DNA from: Ewingella americana
Lineage (GTDB): Bacteria; Pseudomonadota; Gammaproteobacteria; Enterobacterales; Enterobacteriaceae
Length of the DNA stretch: 64,000 nt
Assembly (NCBI RefSeq): GCF_006438725.1
Contig: NZ_RCZD01000017.1
Span: 5,482 to 69,481 of the forward strand
Reading direction: 5' to 3'
Below the pieces are notes generated by a model. The model saw nothing but the letters and a program-made list of their open reading frames with translations, had not been told where the DNA came from and searched no databases. Both the position numbers and the translations under genes were made by a program. This document shows positions 55,562-64,000 of this stretch, piece after piece. The number at the start of each line of letters is the position of its first letter. Position 1 is the stretch's first letter.

Positions 55562-55578
55562 AGGAGGTCTGACCTGTT
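55562..55578. promoter_or_regulatory. Candidate FadR operator of fadE
   Basis: AGGAGGTCTGACCTGTT contains the palindromic core GGTCTGACC of FadR sites (consensus around TGGTCNGACCA), located 20 bp upstream of the fadE start codon, where repression by FadR is expected. Confidence 0.6.
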
Positions 55579-55790
55579 AGGTGGATGTATTGGTTTTAGT
55601 CCAGGTCCATTTCTTTATCAATACATTTACATCTTAATTACAACTTGGCTCACAAACCGACAGCACGAAGGGCTAAAATCAGAAACTATCCGATTCATTA
55701 CCCCTTCATGGCTTCTCGGTGTTTCGGCGATCCGTTACACTGCGAGACGGAACATCTTATTGCTGCAAATGGACATAAAAAGAGGCTGCC

Positions 55791-56372
55791 ATGTACCAGG
55801 ATATTATCCGTAGTGAACTGAACGAAGCTGCTGACACGCTGAACAAATTCATCAGCGACCCGGCTAACATTGAATCAATTCAACGTGCTGCCGTACTGCT
55901 GGCGGACTCCTTCAAAGCCGGTGGGAAAGTCATTTCCTGCGGCAATGGCGGGTCACACTGTGACGCTATGCATTTCGCTGAAGAGCTGACGGGTCGTTAC
56001 CGTGAAAATCGCCCTGGCTATCCGGCAATCGCTATTTCTGATGTCAGCCATATCTCCTGCGTCGGTAACGATTTCGGATTTGACCATATTTTCTCACGCT
56101 ACGTGGAAGCGGTCGGTCAGAAGGGCGATGTGCTGTTTGGTATCTCCACCTCTGGTAATTCCGCCAACGTCATCAAAGCGATTGAAGCCGCGCGTGCCAA
56201 AGGCATGAAAGTCATCACCCTGACAGGCAAGAACGGCGGCAAGATGGATGGCTCAGCTGACGTGGAAGTCCGCGTACCGCATTTCGGCTTCGCCGATCGC
56301 GTGCAGGAAATTCATATCAAAGTGATTCATATCCTGATTTTACTGATCGAAAAAGAGATGGCGAAAGCCTAA
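55791..56372 (+). CDS. gmhA: Sedoheptulose 7-phosphate isomerase
   Basis: A 193-residue SIS-domain enzyme making D-glycero-D-manno-heptose 7-phosphate for lipopolysaccharide core. Active-site parts are [32 protein letters not shown] and [11 protein letters not shown]. Place next to fadE and yafJ as in E. coli (lpcA). Confidence 0.96.
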   Translation: MYQDIIRSELNEAADTLNKFISDPANIESIQRAAVLLADSFKAGGKVISCGNGGSHCDAMHFAEELTGRYRENRPGYPAIAISDVSHISCVGNDFGFDHIFSRYVEAVGQKGDVLFGISTSGNSANVIKAIEAARAKGMKVITLTGKNGGKMDGSADVEVRVPHFGFADRVQEIHIKVIHILILLIEKEMAKA

Positions 56373-56398
56373 GGCTTTTGGCTTAAAGGAGGCTGGTG

Positions 56399-57166
56399 AT
56401 GTGCGAATTGCTCGGGATGAGCGCTAACGTTCCTACTGATATCTGTTTCAGTTTCAGCGGATTAGTGCAGCGCGGTGGCGGGACAGGCCCGCATAAAGAT
56501 GGCTGGGGTATTACTTTCTACGAAGGTAATGGTTGCCGCACCTTTAAAGACCCGCAACCGAGTTTTAATTCGCCCATTGCCCGCCTGGTTCAGGAATACC
56601 CGATCAAATCCTGCGCGGTGATTTCCCATATCCGTCAGGCTAATCGTGGTGAAGTGTCGCTGGAAAATACCCATCCTTTTACCCGCGAACTGTGGGGCCG
56701 TAACTGGACGTACGCCCATAACGGCCAACTGCGCGGTTACCGCCAGCTCAATACCGGCACCTTGCGGCCGATTGGCCAGACCGACAGTGAATTCGCCTTC
56801 TGCTGGTTGCTGCATAAACTGACCGAGCGCTATCCGCGCACGCCGGGTAACTGGCCGTCGGTGTTTCGCTATATCGCGTCTTTGGCTGATGAGTTACGCC
56901 AGAAGGGGGTGTTTAACATGCTGTTGTCGGACGGACGGTTTGTCATGGCCTACTGCTCGACCAATCTTTACTGGATCACGCGGCGCGCACCGTTTGGCAA
57001 GGCAACGTTGTTAGATCAGGATGTGGAAATAGATTTTCAGCAGCAGACGACACCGGATGATGTCGTCACTGTGATCGCTACCCAACCTCTAACGGGTAAC
57101 GAAACCTGGAACAAGATTGCTCCAGGTGAGTTCGCCTTATTTCACTGTGGTGAACGCCAGCTGTGA
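56399..57166 (+). CDS. yafJ: Class II glutamine amidotransferase YafJ
   Basis: A 255-residue Ntn-hydrolase. Start at 56399 is required because the family needs Cys directly after the initiator Met ([12 protein letters not shown]); the GTG at 56396 would add a residue. AAAGGAGG at 56385 supports this. Other parts are [16 protein letters not shown] and [19 protein letters not shown]. Substrate not known. Its 3' end overlaps convergent yafK by 30 bp. Confidence 0.92.
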   Translation: MCELLGMSANVPTDICFSFSGLVQRGGGTGPHKDGWGITFYEGNGCRTFKDPQPSFNSPIARLVQEYPIKSCAVISHIRQANRGEVSLENTHPFTRELWGRNWTYAHNGQLRGYRQLNTGTLRPIGQTDSEFAFCWLLHKLTERYPRTPGNWPSVFRYIASLADELRQKGVFNMLLSDGRFVMAYCSTNLYWITRRAPFGKATLLDQDVEIDFQQQTTPDDVVTVIATQPLTGNETWNKIAPGEFALFHCGERQL

Positions 57167-57862
57167 TGCCAGTGGGTTCACTTTCACCGGAGCGGTAAGT
57201 ACATACTTACCTGCGCTGACCACTACATTCGGCGGCGTATGGTTTTTCTGGAAATAATCATAACCAGGTTTCAGCTCGTTCCAGAAACTGATGTACGACG
57301 AGTTTTTGTGCGCGACCATGTTGGCGTCAGTCATGCGGAATGGATAGATGCTGATCTGCACGTTACGCTGACCAAGCTGGAAGGCTGCCTGCACGTAAGT
57401 GAAAATTTCATCCATATACCGGTCAGTCATCGCGTAACAGCCAATAGACTTGCAGTTGCCGTGGATCATCAGATACTTTCCAGAATAACCCTGAGCAACG
57501 TCGTAATCATTCGGGAAGCCGATGTTAATCGCACGATAGAATTTGCTGTCAGGTTTTAAGTGATGCATATCCACACTGTAAAAACCTTCAGGGCTTTTGA
57601 AATCCCCTTCACGGCGTTTATTGCCTAATCCGCCAGAGAAATCACAAATACCGTAGATGCCAATCAGGCGATATTCGCCCTGAAGTTCGGCATAAAGTTC
57701 AAGCTTACGTTCCTGCTTGAAGATTTGAATATAGACGGGGGAGCCTAAGAGCTTTTGCTTAAGTGCCTGATCTACCGGGGCTGGCTCACTGGCGGCCGCT
57801 GTTCCGAGGGTAAATAGAGGTAAACTGAGGAGCATCGCAAGTAACAGCGCGATTCGGATCAT
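57137..57862 (-). CDS. yafK: L,D-transpeptidase-family protein YafK (DpaA/LdtF)
   Basis: A 241-residue exported protein: signal peptide to about residue 25, then a YkuD catalytic domain with the motif [14 protein letters not shown] holding the active His and Cys. The E. coli protein removes Braun lipoprotein from peptidoglycan. The ATG at 57862 with AGGAAG upstream is preferred over 57901. Confidence 0.9.
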   Translation of the reverse strand: MIRIALLLAMLLSLPLFTLGTAAASEPAPVDQALKQKLLGSPVYIQIFKQERKLELYAELQGEYRLIGIYGICDFSGGLGNKRREGDFKSPEGFYSVDMHHLKPDSKFYRAINIGFPNDYDVAQGYSGKYLMIHGNCKSIGCYAMTDRYMDEIFTYVQAAFQLGQRNVQISIYPFRMTDANMVAHKNSSYISFWNELKPGYDYFQKNHTPPNVVVSAGKYVLTAPVKVNPLASQLAFTTVK

Positions 57863-57891
57863 TCTTCTTCCTGCTATTAAAAAATGCCCGC

Positions 57892-57950
57892 CATATTTCA
57901 AGTTGCAGATCTATTGACTGTCTTGCTGCACTCGAATTACTTAGGGAATA
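57892..57950. repeat. Short copy of the Yersiniaceae palindromic repeat
   Basis: CATATTTCAAGTTGCAG ... CTGCACTCGAATTACTTAGGG: the outer arms of the palindrome at 63615-63722 with the central hairpin deleted. It lies in the yafK leader, within a 320-bp gap (57863-58182) otherwise AT-rich and without a gene. Confidence 0.7.
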
Positions 57951-58154
57951 GGTCTGATTATTTTGTCTACAGATACCAGGATCTTTAAGACCGCCACTGA
58001 TGTACAATCGACACGAAACATGCGTGATTCGCTGCCATATTAATACTGATGATTTTTTTAGCAATGGTGCTGAGAATAATTTCCCTTATAACCTCATAAA
58101 AAATGATTCAGGTTATTTTTTGTACACCGAACTGGGCGCAATCCGTGCGATATT

Positions 58155-58172
58155 CCCGGCGTGGCCGCCGGG
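58155..58172 (-). terminator. Possible terminator hairpin of the GDPD-like gene
   Basis: CCCGGC-GTGGCC-GCCGGG just after the stop codon at 58183, with no T-run; weak. Confidence 0.35.
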
Positions 58173-58182
58173 AGCATTAACG

Positions 58183-59079
58183 TCAACGCGGGATCTTGGT
58201 GAAGTCAGCCGGAGAGTTGACCAGAACGCCGTCGGCACCCAACGTTTTGGCCTGCTGATAATCAGCCTGATCATTTATCCCAATCAAAATAATGTGCGCC
58301 TCACCCTGTGAGCGGAAACAATCCATGGCTTCTTTATCCCATTCGAGCGTCGCTTTTGAGCGCGCTTCGCCCAGCGTGTATTTCTCCACTACTTCCACAT
58401 CACGTTTCATTTCCAGCGCATACCAGCGGCCTTGCTTCTCCGGCTTAATCTGACATTGATGGGCCATAGTGATGTTGGCGAGCGCAGTACGTGTCAAATC
58501 ACGGCTTTCAAAACGCGGCAGCGTGGCGGGCAGGGCTTCAAGGTACTTTGTATCGGTAGAGTAGATGCGGGTTCTTGCCAGGCTATGCGTCTCTTGTAGT
58601 ACCTTGTCCAGCGCCGTAGCCATTTTGTCCGGGGCGGCGTCCGGGGTTTTTATGTCGATATAGAAGGTGGTTTTTGGAAAAGCTTTCAACACGCTTTCCA
58701 GCGTGGGAATACCGATATTTTTGCCGCGATAGGGATGTGCTTCACCAGAACCGAACGCCCATCCTGCATCCATTTTGGCTAATTCTGCCGCTGTATAATG
58801 TGAGACCAGTCCTTGCTGATTCGTGAGCGTTTTCAGGTCTGACGGGCGGTAAAGCACCGGAATGTTATCGCCGGAGAGCTGCGCGGTTATCCAGATGGCG
58901 TCGGCACCGTTTTTCAGCGCCAGCGTGATCGCGGGAAGGGTGTTTTCCGGTGCATCGGCAGTCCCCCCTCGGTGGGCGATAATTTGTGGCGCATGGGCAA
59001 CAGGCGCGGCGAAAGCGACAGGTGACAACATGCAGCCGGACACTAAAGCACTGAGCAATAATCGTTGAGGCGTTTTCAT
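58183..59079 (-). CDS. Exported GDPD-like protein with altered active site
   Basis: A 298-residue TIM-barrel protein of the glycerophosphodiester phosphodiesterase family with a signal peptide (cleavage probably after AFA; a VSGC lipobox at Cys16 is an alternative). HRGG and PENTL are kept, but the metal pair E-x-D is W63-I-T65, and the HD of VVxHD is Tyr77-Arg78. It is therefore probably not an ordinary phosphodiesterase. The ATG at 59079 gives the best signal; 59094 adds five residues. Single-gene unit. Confidence 0.8.
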   Translation of the reverse strand: MKTPQRLLLSALVSGCMLSPVAFAAPVAHAPQIIAHRGGTADAPENTLPAITLALKNGADAIWITAQLSGDNIPVLYRPSDLKTLTNQQGLVSHYTAAELAKMDAGWAFGSGEAHPYRGKNIGIPTLESVLKAFPKTTFYIDIKTPDAAPDKMATALDKVLQETHSLARTRIYSTDTKYLEALPATLPRFESRDLTRTALANITMAHQCQIKPEKQGRWYALEMKRDVEVVEKYTLGEARSKATLEWDKEAMDCFRSQGEAHIILIGINDQADYQQAKTLGADGVLVNSPADFTKIPR

Positions 59080-59287
59080 CTTGGCGGGTTCCATTACGTT
59101 GAAGAGGAGTCGCGGGCCAATATACGGATTGATTGTTGAAAAAATATTATAGTAATCACAAAAATTGGTTATAAATTAATAATTAATCTTAAAAATAACT
59201 TATCCATGCAAATGATGAATGAATGATATTTTGTTATTTTCTTGTTTGATGAATAGAGTGGCGCTGACTTGAATTCCCCGTTTATAG

Positions 59288-59303
59288 CTGTATACTTATA
59301 CAG
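59288..59303. promoter_or_regulatory. LexA (SOS) box of dinB
   Basis: CTGTATACTTATACAG is a near-perfect 16-bp LexA operator (CTG-N10-CAG with AT alternation), 16 bp upstream of the dinB start. It predicts SOS induction. Confidence 0.92.
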
Positions 59304-59319
59304 TATCTGTGGGAGGGCT

Positions 59320-60378
59320 ATGCGCAAAATTATTCATGTCGATATGGACTGCTTCTTTGCCGCCGTGGAAATGCGCGACGACCCTTCCCTGCGCGACATT
59401 CCGATCGCCATTGGCGGTAGCCGCGATCGCCGTGGTGTCATCAGTACCGCCAATTATCCGGCGCGTAAATTCGGTGTCCATAGCGCAATGCCCACCGGGA
59501 TGGCGCTGAAACTCTGCCCGCACCTTAAAGTGATCCCTGGCAGAATGGAGGCTTATAAAGAGGCCTCCAACCATATTCGCGACATCTTCTCCCGCTACAC
59601 TTCCTTGATTGAGCCGCTTTCGCTCGACGAAGCCTACCTCGATGTTTCCGACACCACCTCATGCAGTGGCTCGGCCACGCTGATTGCGGCAGAGATCCGT
59701 CAGGCGATTTCCGATGAAATCAATCTCACCGCTTCTGCGGGCATTGCGCCCATCAAGTTTTTGGCAAAAATCGCTTCGGATCTCAACAAACCTAACGGCC
59801 AGTACGTGATAACCCCCGACCAGGTGGCTGCGTTTCTGCTGGATCTGCCGCTGAGTAAAATTCCTGGTGTCGGTAAAGTCACGGCCCAACGATTACAGGA
59901 GCGTGGTCTGGTGACCTGCGGCGACGTGCAACGTTATGACCTGGCGCAACTGCTGAAAAACTTTGGTAAATTTGGCCACATACTTTGGGAGCGTTGTCAG
60001 GGGATTGATGAGCGCGGCGTGTCGCCGGAACGGCTGCGTAAATCAGTCGGCGTCGAGCGCACGCTGGCGGAAGATATTCACCGTTGGGAAGAGTGCGTGG
60101 CGCTGATTGAACGTCTCTTCCCTGAGCTGGAAAGGCGCCTCGGTAAAGTTAGCCCGGAACTGCGCATTGCGCGGCAGGGGGTAAAGCTCAAGTTTCATGA
60201 CTTCCAGCAAACCACGCAGGAACACGTCTGGCCTGTGCTCAACAAAGAAGATTTACTGAAAGTGGCGCGGGAAGCCTGGGAACAGCGGCGTGGCGGGCGG
60301 GGCGTGAGGCTGGTGGGGCTGCATGTAACGCTGCAGGACCCGCAGATAGAGCGGCAGCTGCTGCTGCCCTGGGAATAA
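59320..60378 (+). CDS. dinB: DNA polymerase IV
   Basis: A 352-residue Y-family polymerase with catalytic acids in [14 protein letters not shown] and [12 protein letters not shown] and an HhH segment [13 protein letters not shown]. The ATG at 59320 gives the standard N-terminus [10 protein letters not shown]; a longer reading from 59269 crosses the LexA box. Makes error-prone translesion copies during SOS. A beta-clamp-binding tail QLLLPW is present at the end. Confidence 0.95.
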   Translation: MRKIIHVDMDCFFAAVEMRDDPSLRDIPIAIGGSRDRRGVISTANYPARKFGVHSAMPTGMALKLCPHLKVIPGRMEAYKEASNHIRDIFSRYTSLIEPLSLDEAYLDVSDTTSCSGSATLIAAEIRQAISDEINLTASAGIAPIKFLAKIASDLNKPNGQYVITPDQVAAFLLDLPLSKIPGVGKVTAQRLQERGLVTCGDVQRYDLAQLLKNFGKFGHILWERCQGIDERGVSPERLRKSVGVERTLAEDIHRWEECVALIERLFPELERRLGKVSPELRIARQGVKLKFHDFQQTTQEHVWPVLNKEDLLKVAREAWEQRRGGRGVRLVGLHVTLQDPQIERQLLLPWE

Positions 60379-60410
60379 ATCACCGTCACCTTTCTTAAAG
60401 TTTGATCACA

Positions 60411-60444
60411 TCATGAGGAAATGAAGGCCTTCGCTTCCTCATGA
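60411..60444 (+). terminator. Hairpin after dinB
   Basis: TCATGAGGAA/TTCCTCATGA stem with inner GAAGGCCTTC palindrome, 32 bp after the stop, followed by TTAAAAA; a plausible terminator. Confidence 0.55.
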
Positions 60445-60527
60445 TTAAAAATCAGTATTTACATTCTATTAAGAACCGAGGTCCGTCTGCGGAAGGGGGA
60501 ATGTACAACGGATACGGCAACATATCC

Positions 60528-61894
<1,367 letters not shown>

Positions 61895-63355
61895 TCACTT
61901 ACGCTCAGGAATCGCTTTCAGCAGCGCCGTCAGCAACTGCCAGTAAAGGCCAACGCTTTCGATATGAACCTGTTCGTCCGGCGAGTGTGGCCCGGTGATG
62001 GTCGGCCCGATGGAGACCATGTCCATGTTCGGGTACGGTTTTTTGAACAGACCGCACTCCAGACCGGCGTGGATCACCATGATGTTCGGGGTTTTATCGA
62101 ACAGCTGCTGGTAAGTTTCACGCACCAGCGTCATTACCGGTGAGCTTGGCTCAGGTTTCCAGCCAGGGTAGCTGCCTTTCGCCAGTGTCTTCGCGCCCGC
62201 CAGTTTACCGAGTGAATCCAGCATGCTCACCACGTACTCTTTACCGCTGTCGATAAGCGAACGGATCAGGCTGTTGATCGCCACTTCGTCATCTTTCATG
62301 GTAACAACGCCGACGTTCAGCGAAGTTTCGACCACGCCTTTGACGTCGTCACTCATGCGGATCACGCCGTTAGGTGTCGCGTTGAGCAGTGCAATGAAGC
62401 CGTTTTGGCTTGCTACGCTCAGTGCTGTGGCTGGGCTTTCAGTCGCTTCAACCACCAGGGCGATTTTCTTCTCAACCGCTGACAGTTCAAACTGAAGGGT
62501 AGCCAGGAACTCCTGCGCCGCCGCTTTCAGTGTGTCAACGTTGCCCGCAGCAACTGCCAGCGTCACGATAGCTTCGCGTGGGATCGCATTACGCAGCGTG
62601 CCGCCGGTAAAGTCCAGCAGGCGCAAGCCGAGGGTATCTGCGTGCTCTGCCAGGAAACGCGCCAGCAATTTGCTGGCATTGCCAAGGCCCAGGTGAATTT
62701 CAGCGCCGGAGTGGCCGCCTTTCAGCCCTTTTAGCGTCAGCTTCAGCGTGCTGTAGCCAGCCGGTACGGCTTCGCGGGTCAGGGGCAGGGTGGCAGTAAA
62801 ATCAATCCCGCCAGCGCAACCCATGTAGATTTCGCCTTCGGTTTCGGAATCGGTGTTGATCAGGATCTCAGACTGTAACCAGTTCGGTTGCAGGCCAAAT
62901 GCACCCGCCATGCCGGTTTCTTCGGTCATGGTCAGCAGCACTTCCAGCGGGCCGTGTTCAACGGAGTCATCAGCAATAACGGCCAGCGCAGACGCCAGAC
63001 CGATGCCGTTGTCAGCACCCAGCGTGGTACCACGGGCTTTTACCCAACCGTTTTCGATAAACGGCTGAATCGGATCTTTAGTGAAGTCATGAACGGTGTC
63101 GTTGTTCTTTTGCGGCACCATATCGAGATGGGCTTGCAACGCCACCGGCTTACGGTTTTCCATACCTTTGGTGGCAGGTTTGCGCAGCAGGATGTTACCG
63201 ACTTCGTCACGCTCAGCGTGGATACCCTTTTCCTGCGCCCATTCAACGATGTGTTTCGCCAGGGCTTCTTCATGGTAAGAAGGGTGCGGAATTGAACAGA
63301 CTTTGGCAAAAATATCCCACAGCGGTTGTGGCGAAAGTTGAGACAGTTCAGACAC
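61895..63355 (-). CDS. pepD: Cytosol non-specific dipeptidase (aminoacyl-histidine dipeptidase)
   Basis: A 486-residue M20C metallopeptidase with metal sites in LQAHLDMVPQ, LGADNGIGLA, MTEETGMAGA and INTDSETEG. It cleaves dipeptides, including Xaa-His, in the cytoplasm. As in E. coli it is divergent from gpt. Confidence 0.95.
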   Translation of the reverse strand: MSELSQLSPQPLWDIFAKVCSIPHPSYHEEALAKHIVEWAQEKGIHAERDEVGNILLRKPATKGMENRKPVALQAHLDMVPQKNNDTVHDFTKDPIQPFIENGWVKARGTTLGADNGIGLASALAVIADDSVEHGPLEVLLTMTEETGMAGAFGLQPNWLQSEILINTDSETEGEIYMGCAGGIDFTATLPLTREAVPAGYSTLKLTLKGLKGGHSGAEIHLGLGNASKLLARFLAEHADTLGLRLLDFTGGTLRNAIPREAIVTLAVAAGNVDTLKAAAQEFLATLQFELSAVEKKIALVVEATESPATALSVASQNGFIALLNATPNGVIRMSDDVKGVVETSLNVGVVTMKDDEVAINSLIRSLIDSGKEYVVSMLDSLGKLAGAKTLAKGSYPGWKPEPSSPVMTLVRETYQQLFDKTPNIMVIHAGLECGLFKKPYPNMDMVSIGPTITGPHSPDEQVHIESVGLYWQLLTALLKAIPERK

Positions 63356-63614
63356 TATAAGTCTCCTGTAACAGTCAGCTCAGTCAGATGCTATGTGCAG
63401 GTGAATTGATTGAGAAACTGTAGGTTTAAGGTTAATGGATCCCCGCCGATGAATGTGGCGAATGGCCTGACAGAATATCACTTAATCCTAACCTGTGCGC
63501 GTGGGCAGGCAGAAAATGCGCGGTTTTTGCGGACTATTGATACCATAACCGCTGGTTTTTGTGGGCCGGACTCACTATAATCCCGCGCAACCTTTTTCCC
63601 CCGAATACACCCGT

Positions 63615-63722
63615 CATACTTCAAATTGCAGATGCGTTGGCTCACCCGAATCCCTGACTTATGTCAGTTCATCGGGATTTGTTCACTTGCCGCCTTTCTG
63701 CAACTCGAATTATTTAGGGTTT
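63615..63722. repeat. Yersiniaceae palindromic repeat, full copy
   Basis: CATACTTCAAATTGCAG ... CTGCAACTCGAATTATTTAGGG with a central CTGACTTATGTCAG hairpin and CACCCGAAT/ATCGGGATT arms. This repeat is familiar from Serratia and Yersinia intergenic regions. Here it lies in the gpt leader 41 bp from the start codon. Confidence 0.75.
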
Positions 63723-63763
63723 AAATTTTTAGAAGCCGTCAATTCACTGGCTGGGATACCTTT

Positions 63764-64000
63764 ATGAGCGAAAAATACGTTGTAACCTGGGATATGCTGC
63801 AAATCCACGCCCGCACGATGGCAAAGCGCCTGCTGCCGGCAGAACAGTGGAAAGGTATTATTGCCGTTAGCCGTGGCGGCCTGGTTCCTGCTGCTTTACT
63901 GGCGCGTGAACTGAGCATCCGTCACGTTGATACCGTCTGCATCTCCAGTTACGACCATGACAATCAGCGCGATATGCACGTGCTGAAACGCGCAGAAGGT
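63764..64000 (+). CDS. gpt: Xanthine-guanine phosphoribosyltransferase (partial)
   Basis: The first 79 residues of Gpt, cut by the window end: [20 protein letters not shown], then [20 protein letters not shown] and [16 protein letters not shown] purine salvage enzyme at the inner membrane. The position after pepD matches E. coli. Confidence 0.95.
   Translation, partial: MSEKYVVTWDMLQIHARTMAKRLLPAEQWKGIIAVSRGGLVPAALLARELSIRHVDTVCISSYDHDNQRDMHVLKRAEG

Noticed and set aside
58000-58311. A 103-residue frame between yafK and the GDPD-like gene
   Set aside because: It overlaps the 3' end of the GDPD-like gene on the other strand and lacks a ribosome binding site.

Overview
The window reads as the chromosome of an enterobacterium of the Yersiniaceae type (Rahnella/Ewingella/Serratia-like; this is an inference). 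It begins in the tail of an rRNA operon (5S rRNA, tRNA-Asp). Its backbone follows the Escherichia coli order aspU-dkgB-yafC-yafD-mltD-gloB-yafS-rnhA-dnaQ-aspV ... yafV ... fadE-gmhA-yafJ-yafK-dinB ... pepD-gpt. Two copies of a palindromic repeat common in Serratia and Yersinia (57892-57950 and 63615-63722) support the family-level guess.

Region by region. (1) 1-335: 5S rRNA, tRNA-Asp and terminator. (2) 778-15031: a 17-gene, tightly overlapping aryl polyene (APE) pigment operon, apeC to apeR plus a phosphopantetheinyl transferase, inserted between tRNA-Asp and dkgB. (3) 15150-23885: housekeeping block ending in a second, identical tRNA-Asp. (4) 23967-41167: a purine/allantoin catabolic island corresponding to the Klebsiella hpx genes. 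It holds allantoin permease, GntR regulator, racemase and allantoinase; the oxalurate/oxamate genes hpxZYXW; the RpiR regulator hpxU; an ABC transporter with ureidoglycine aminotransferase and allantoate amidohydrolase; then OHCU decarboxylase and HIU hydrolase. At its end is an unusual protein related to the CTP synthase glutaminase domain but lacking the catalytic Cys and His. Sequences resembling sigma-54 promoters precede hpxF, hpxW, the dead glutaminase gene and, more weakly, hpxC, pointing to one nitrogen-limitation regulon. (5) 41396-43163: an unrecognised 305-residue protein and a DUF1993 protein. (6) 43205-52298: the methionine salvage pathway (mtnU/yafV, mtnE, mtnB, mtnC, mtnD, mtnA, mtnK) with MetJ-box-like sites, interrupted by a CsgG/DUF4810/DUF799 lipoprotein operon. 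(7) 52405-60378: yehS, fadE, gmhA, yafJ, yafK, a degenerate GDPD-like protein and SOS-controlled dinB. (8) 60528-61550: an AT-rich horizontally acquired-looking gene for a minimal protein kinase with an in-frame 9-bp tandem repeat, resembling type III effector kinases. (9) 61895-64000: pepD and the start of gpt.

The most unusual non-coding structure is a composite repeat of about 600 bp present twice in opposite orientation (28104-28742 and 47190-47830). Each copy holds two diverged ~130-bp units bounded by GGCCGTGTT-type inverted ends. Hairpins flank the units, and their loops are constant while their stem sequences differ yet stay complementary. The leading candidates for undescribed biology are this element, the inactive glutaminase tied to the nitrogen regulon, and the repeat-containing kinase.
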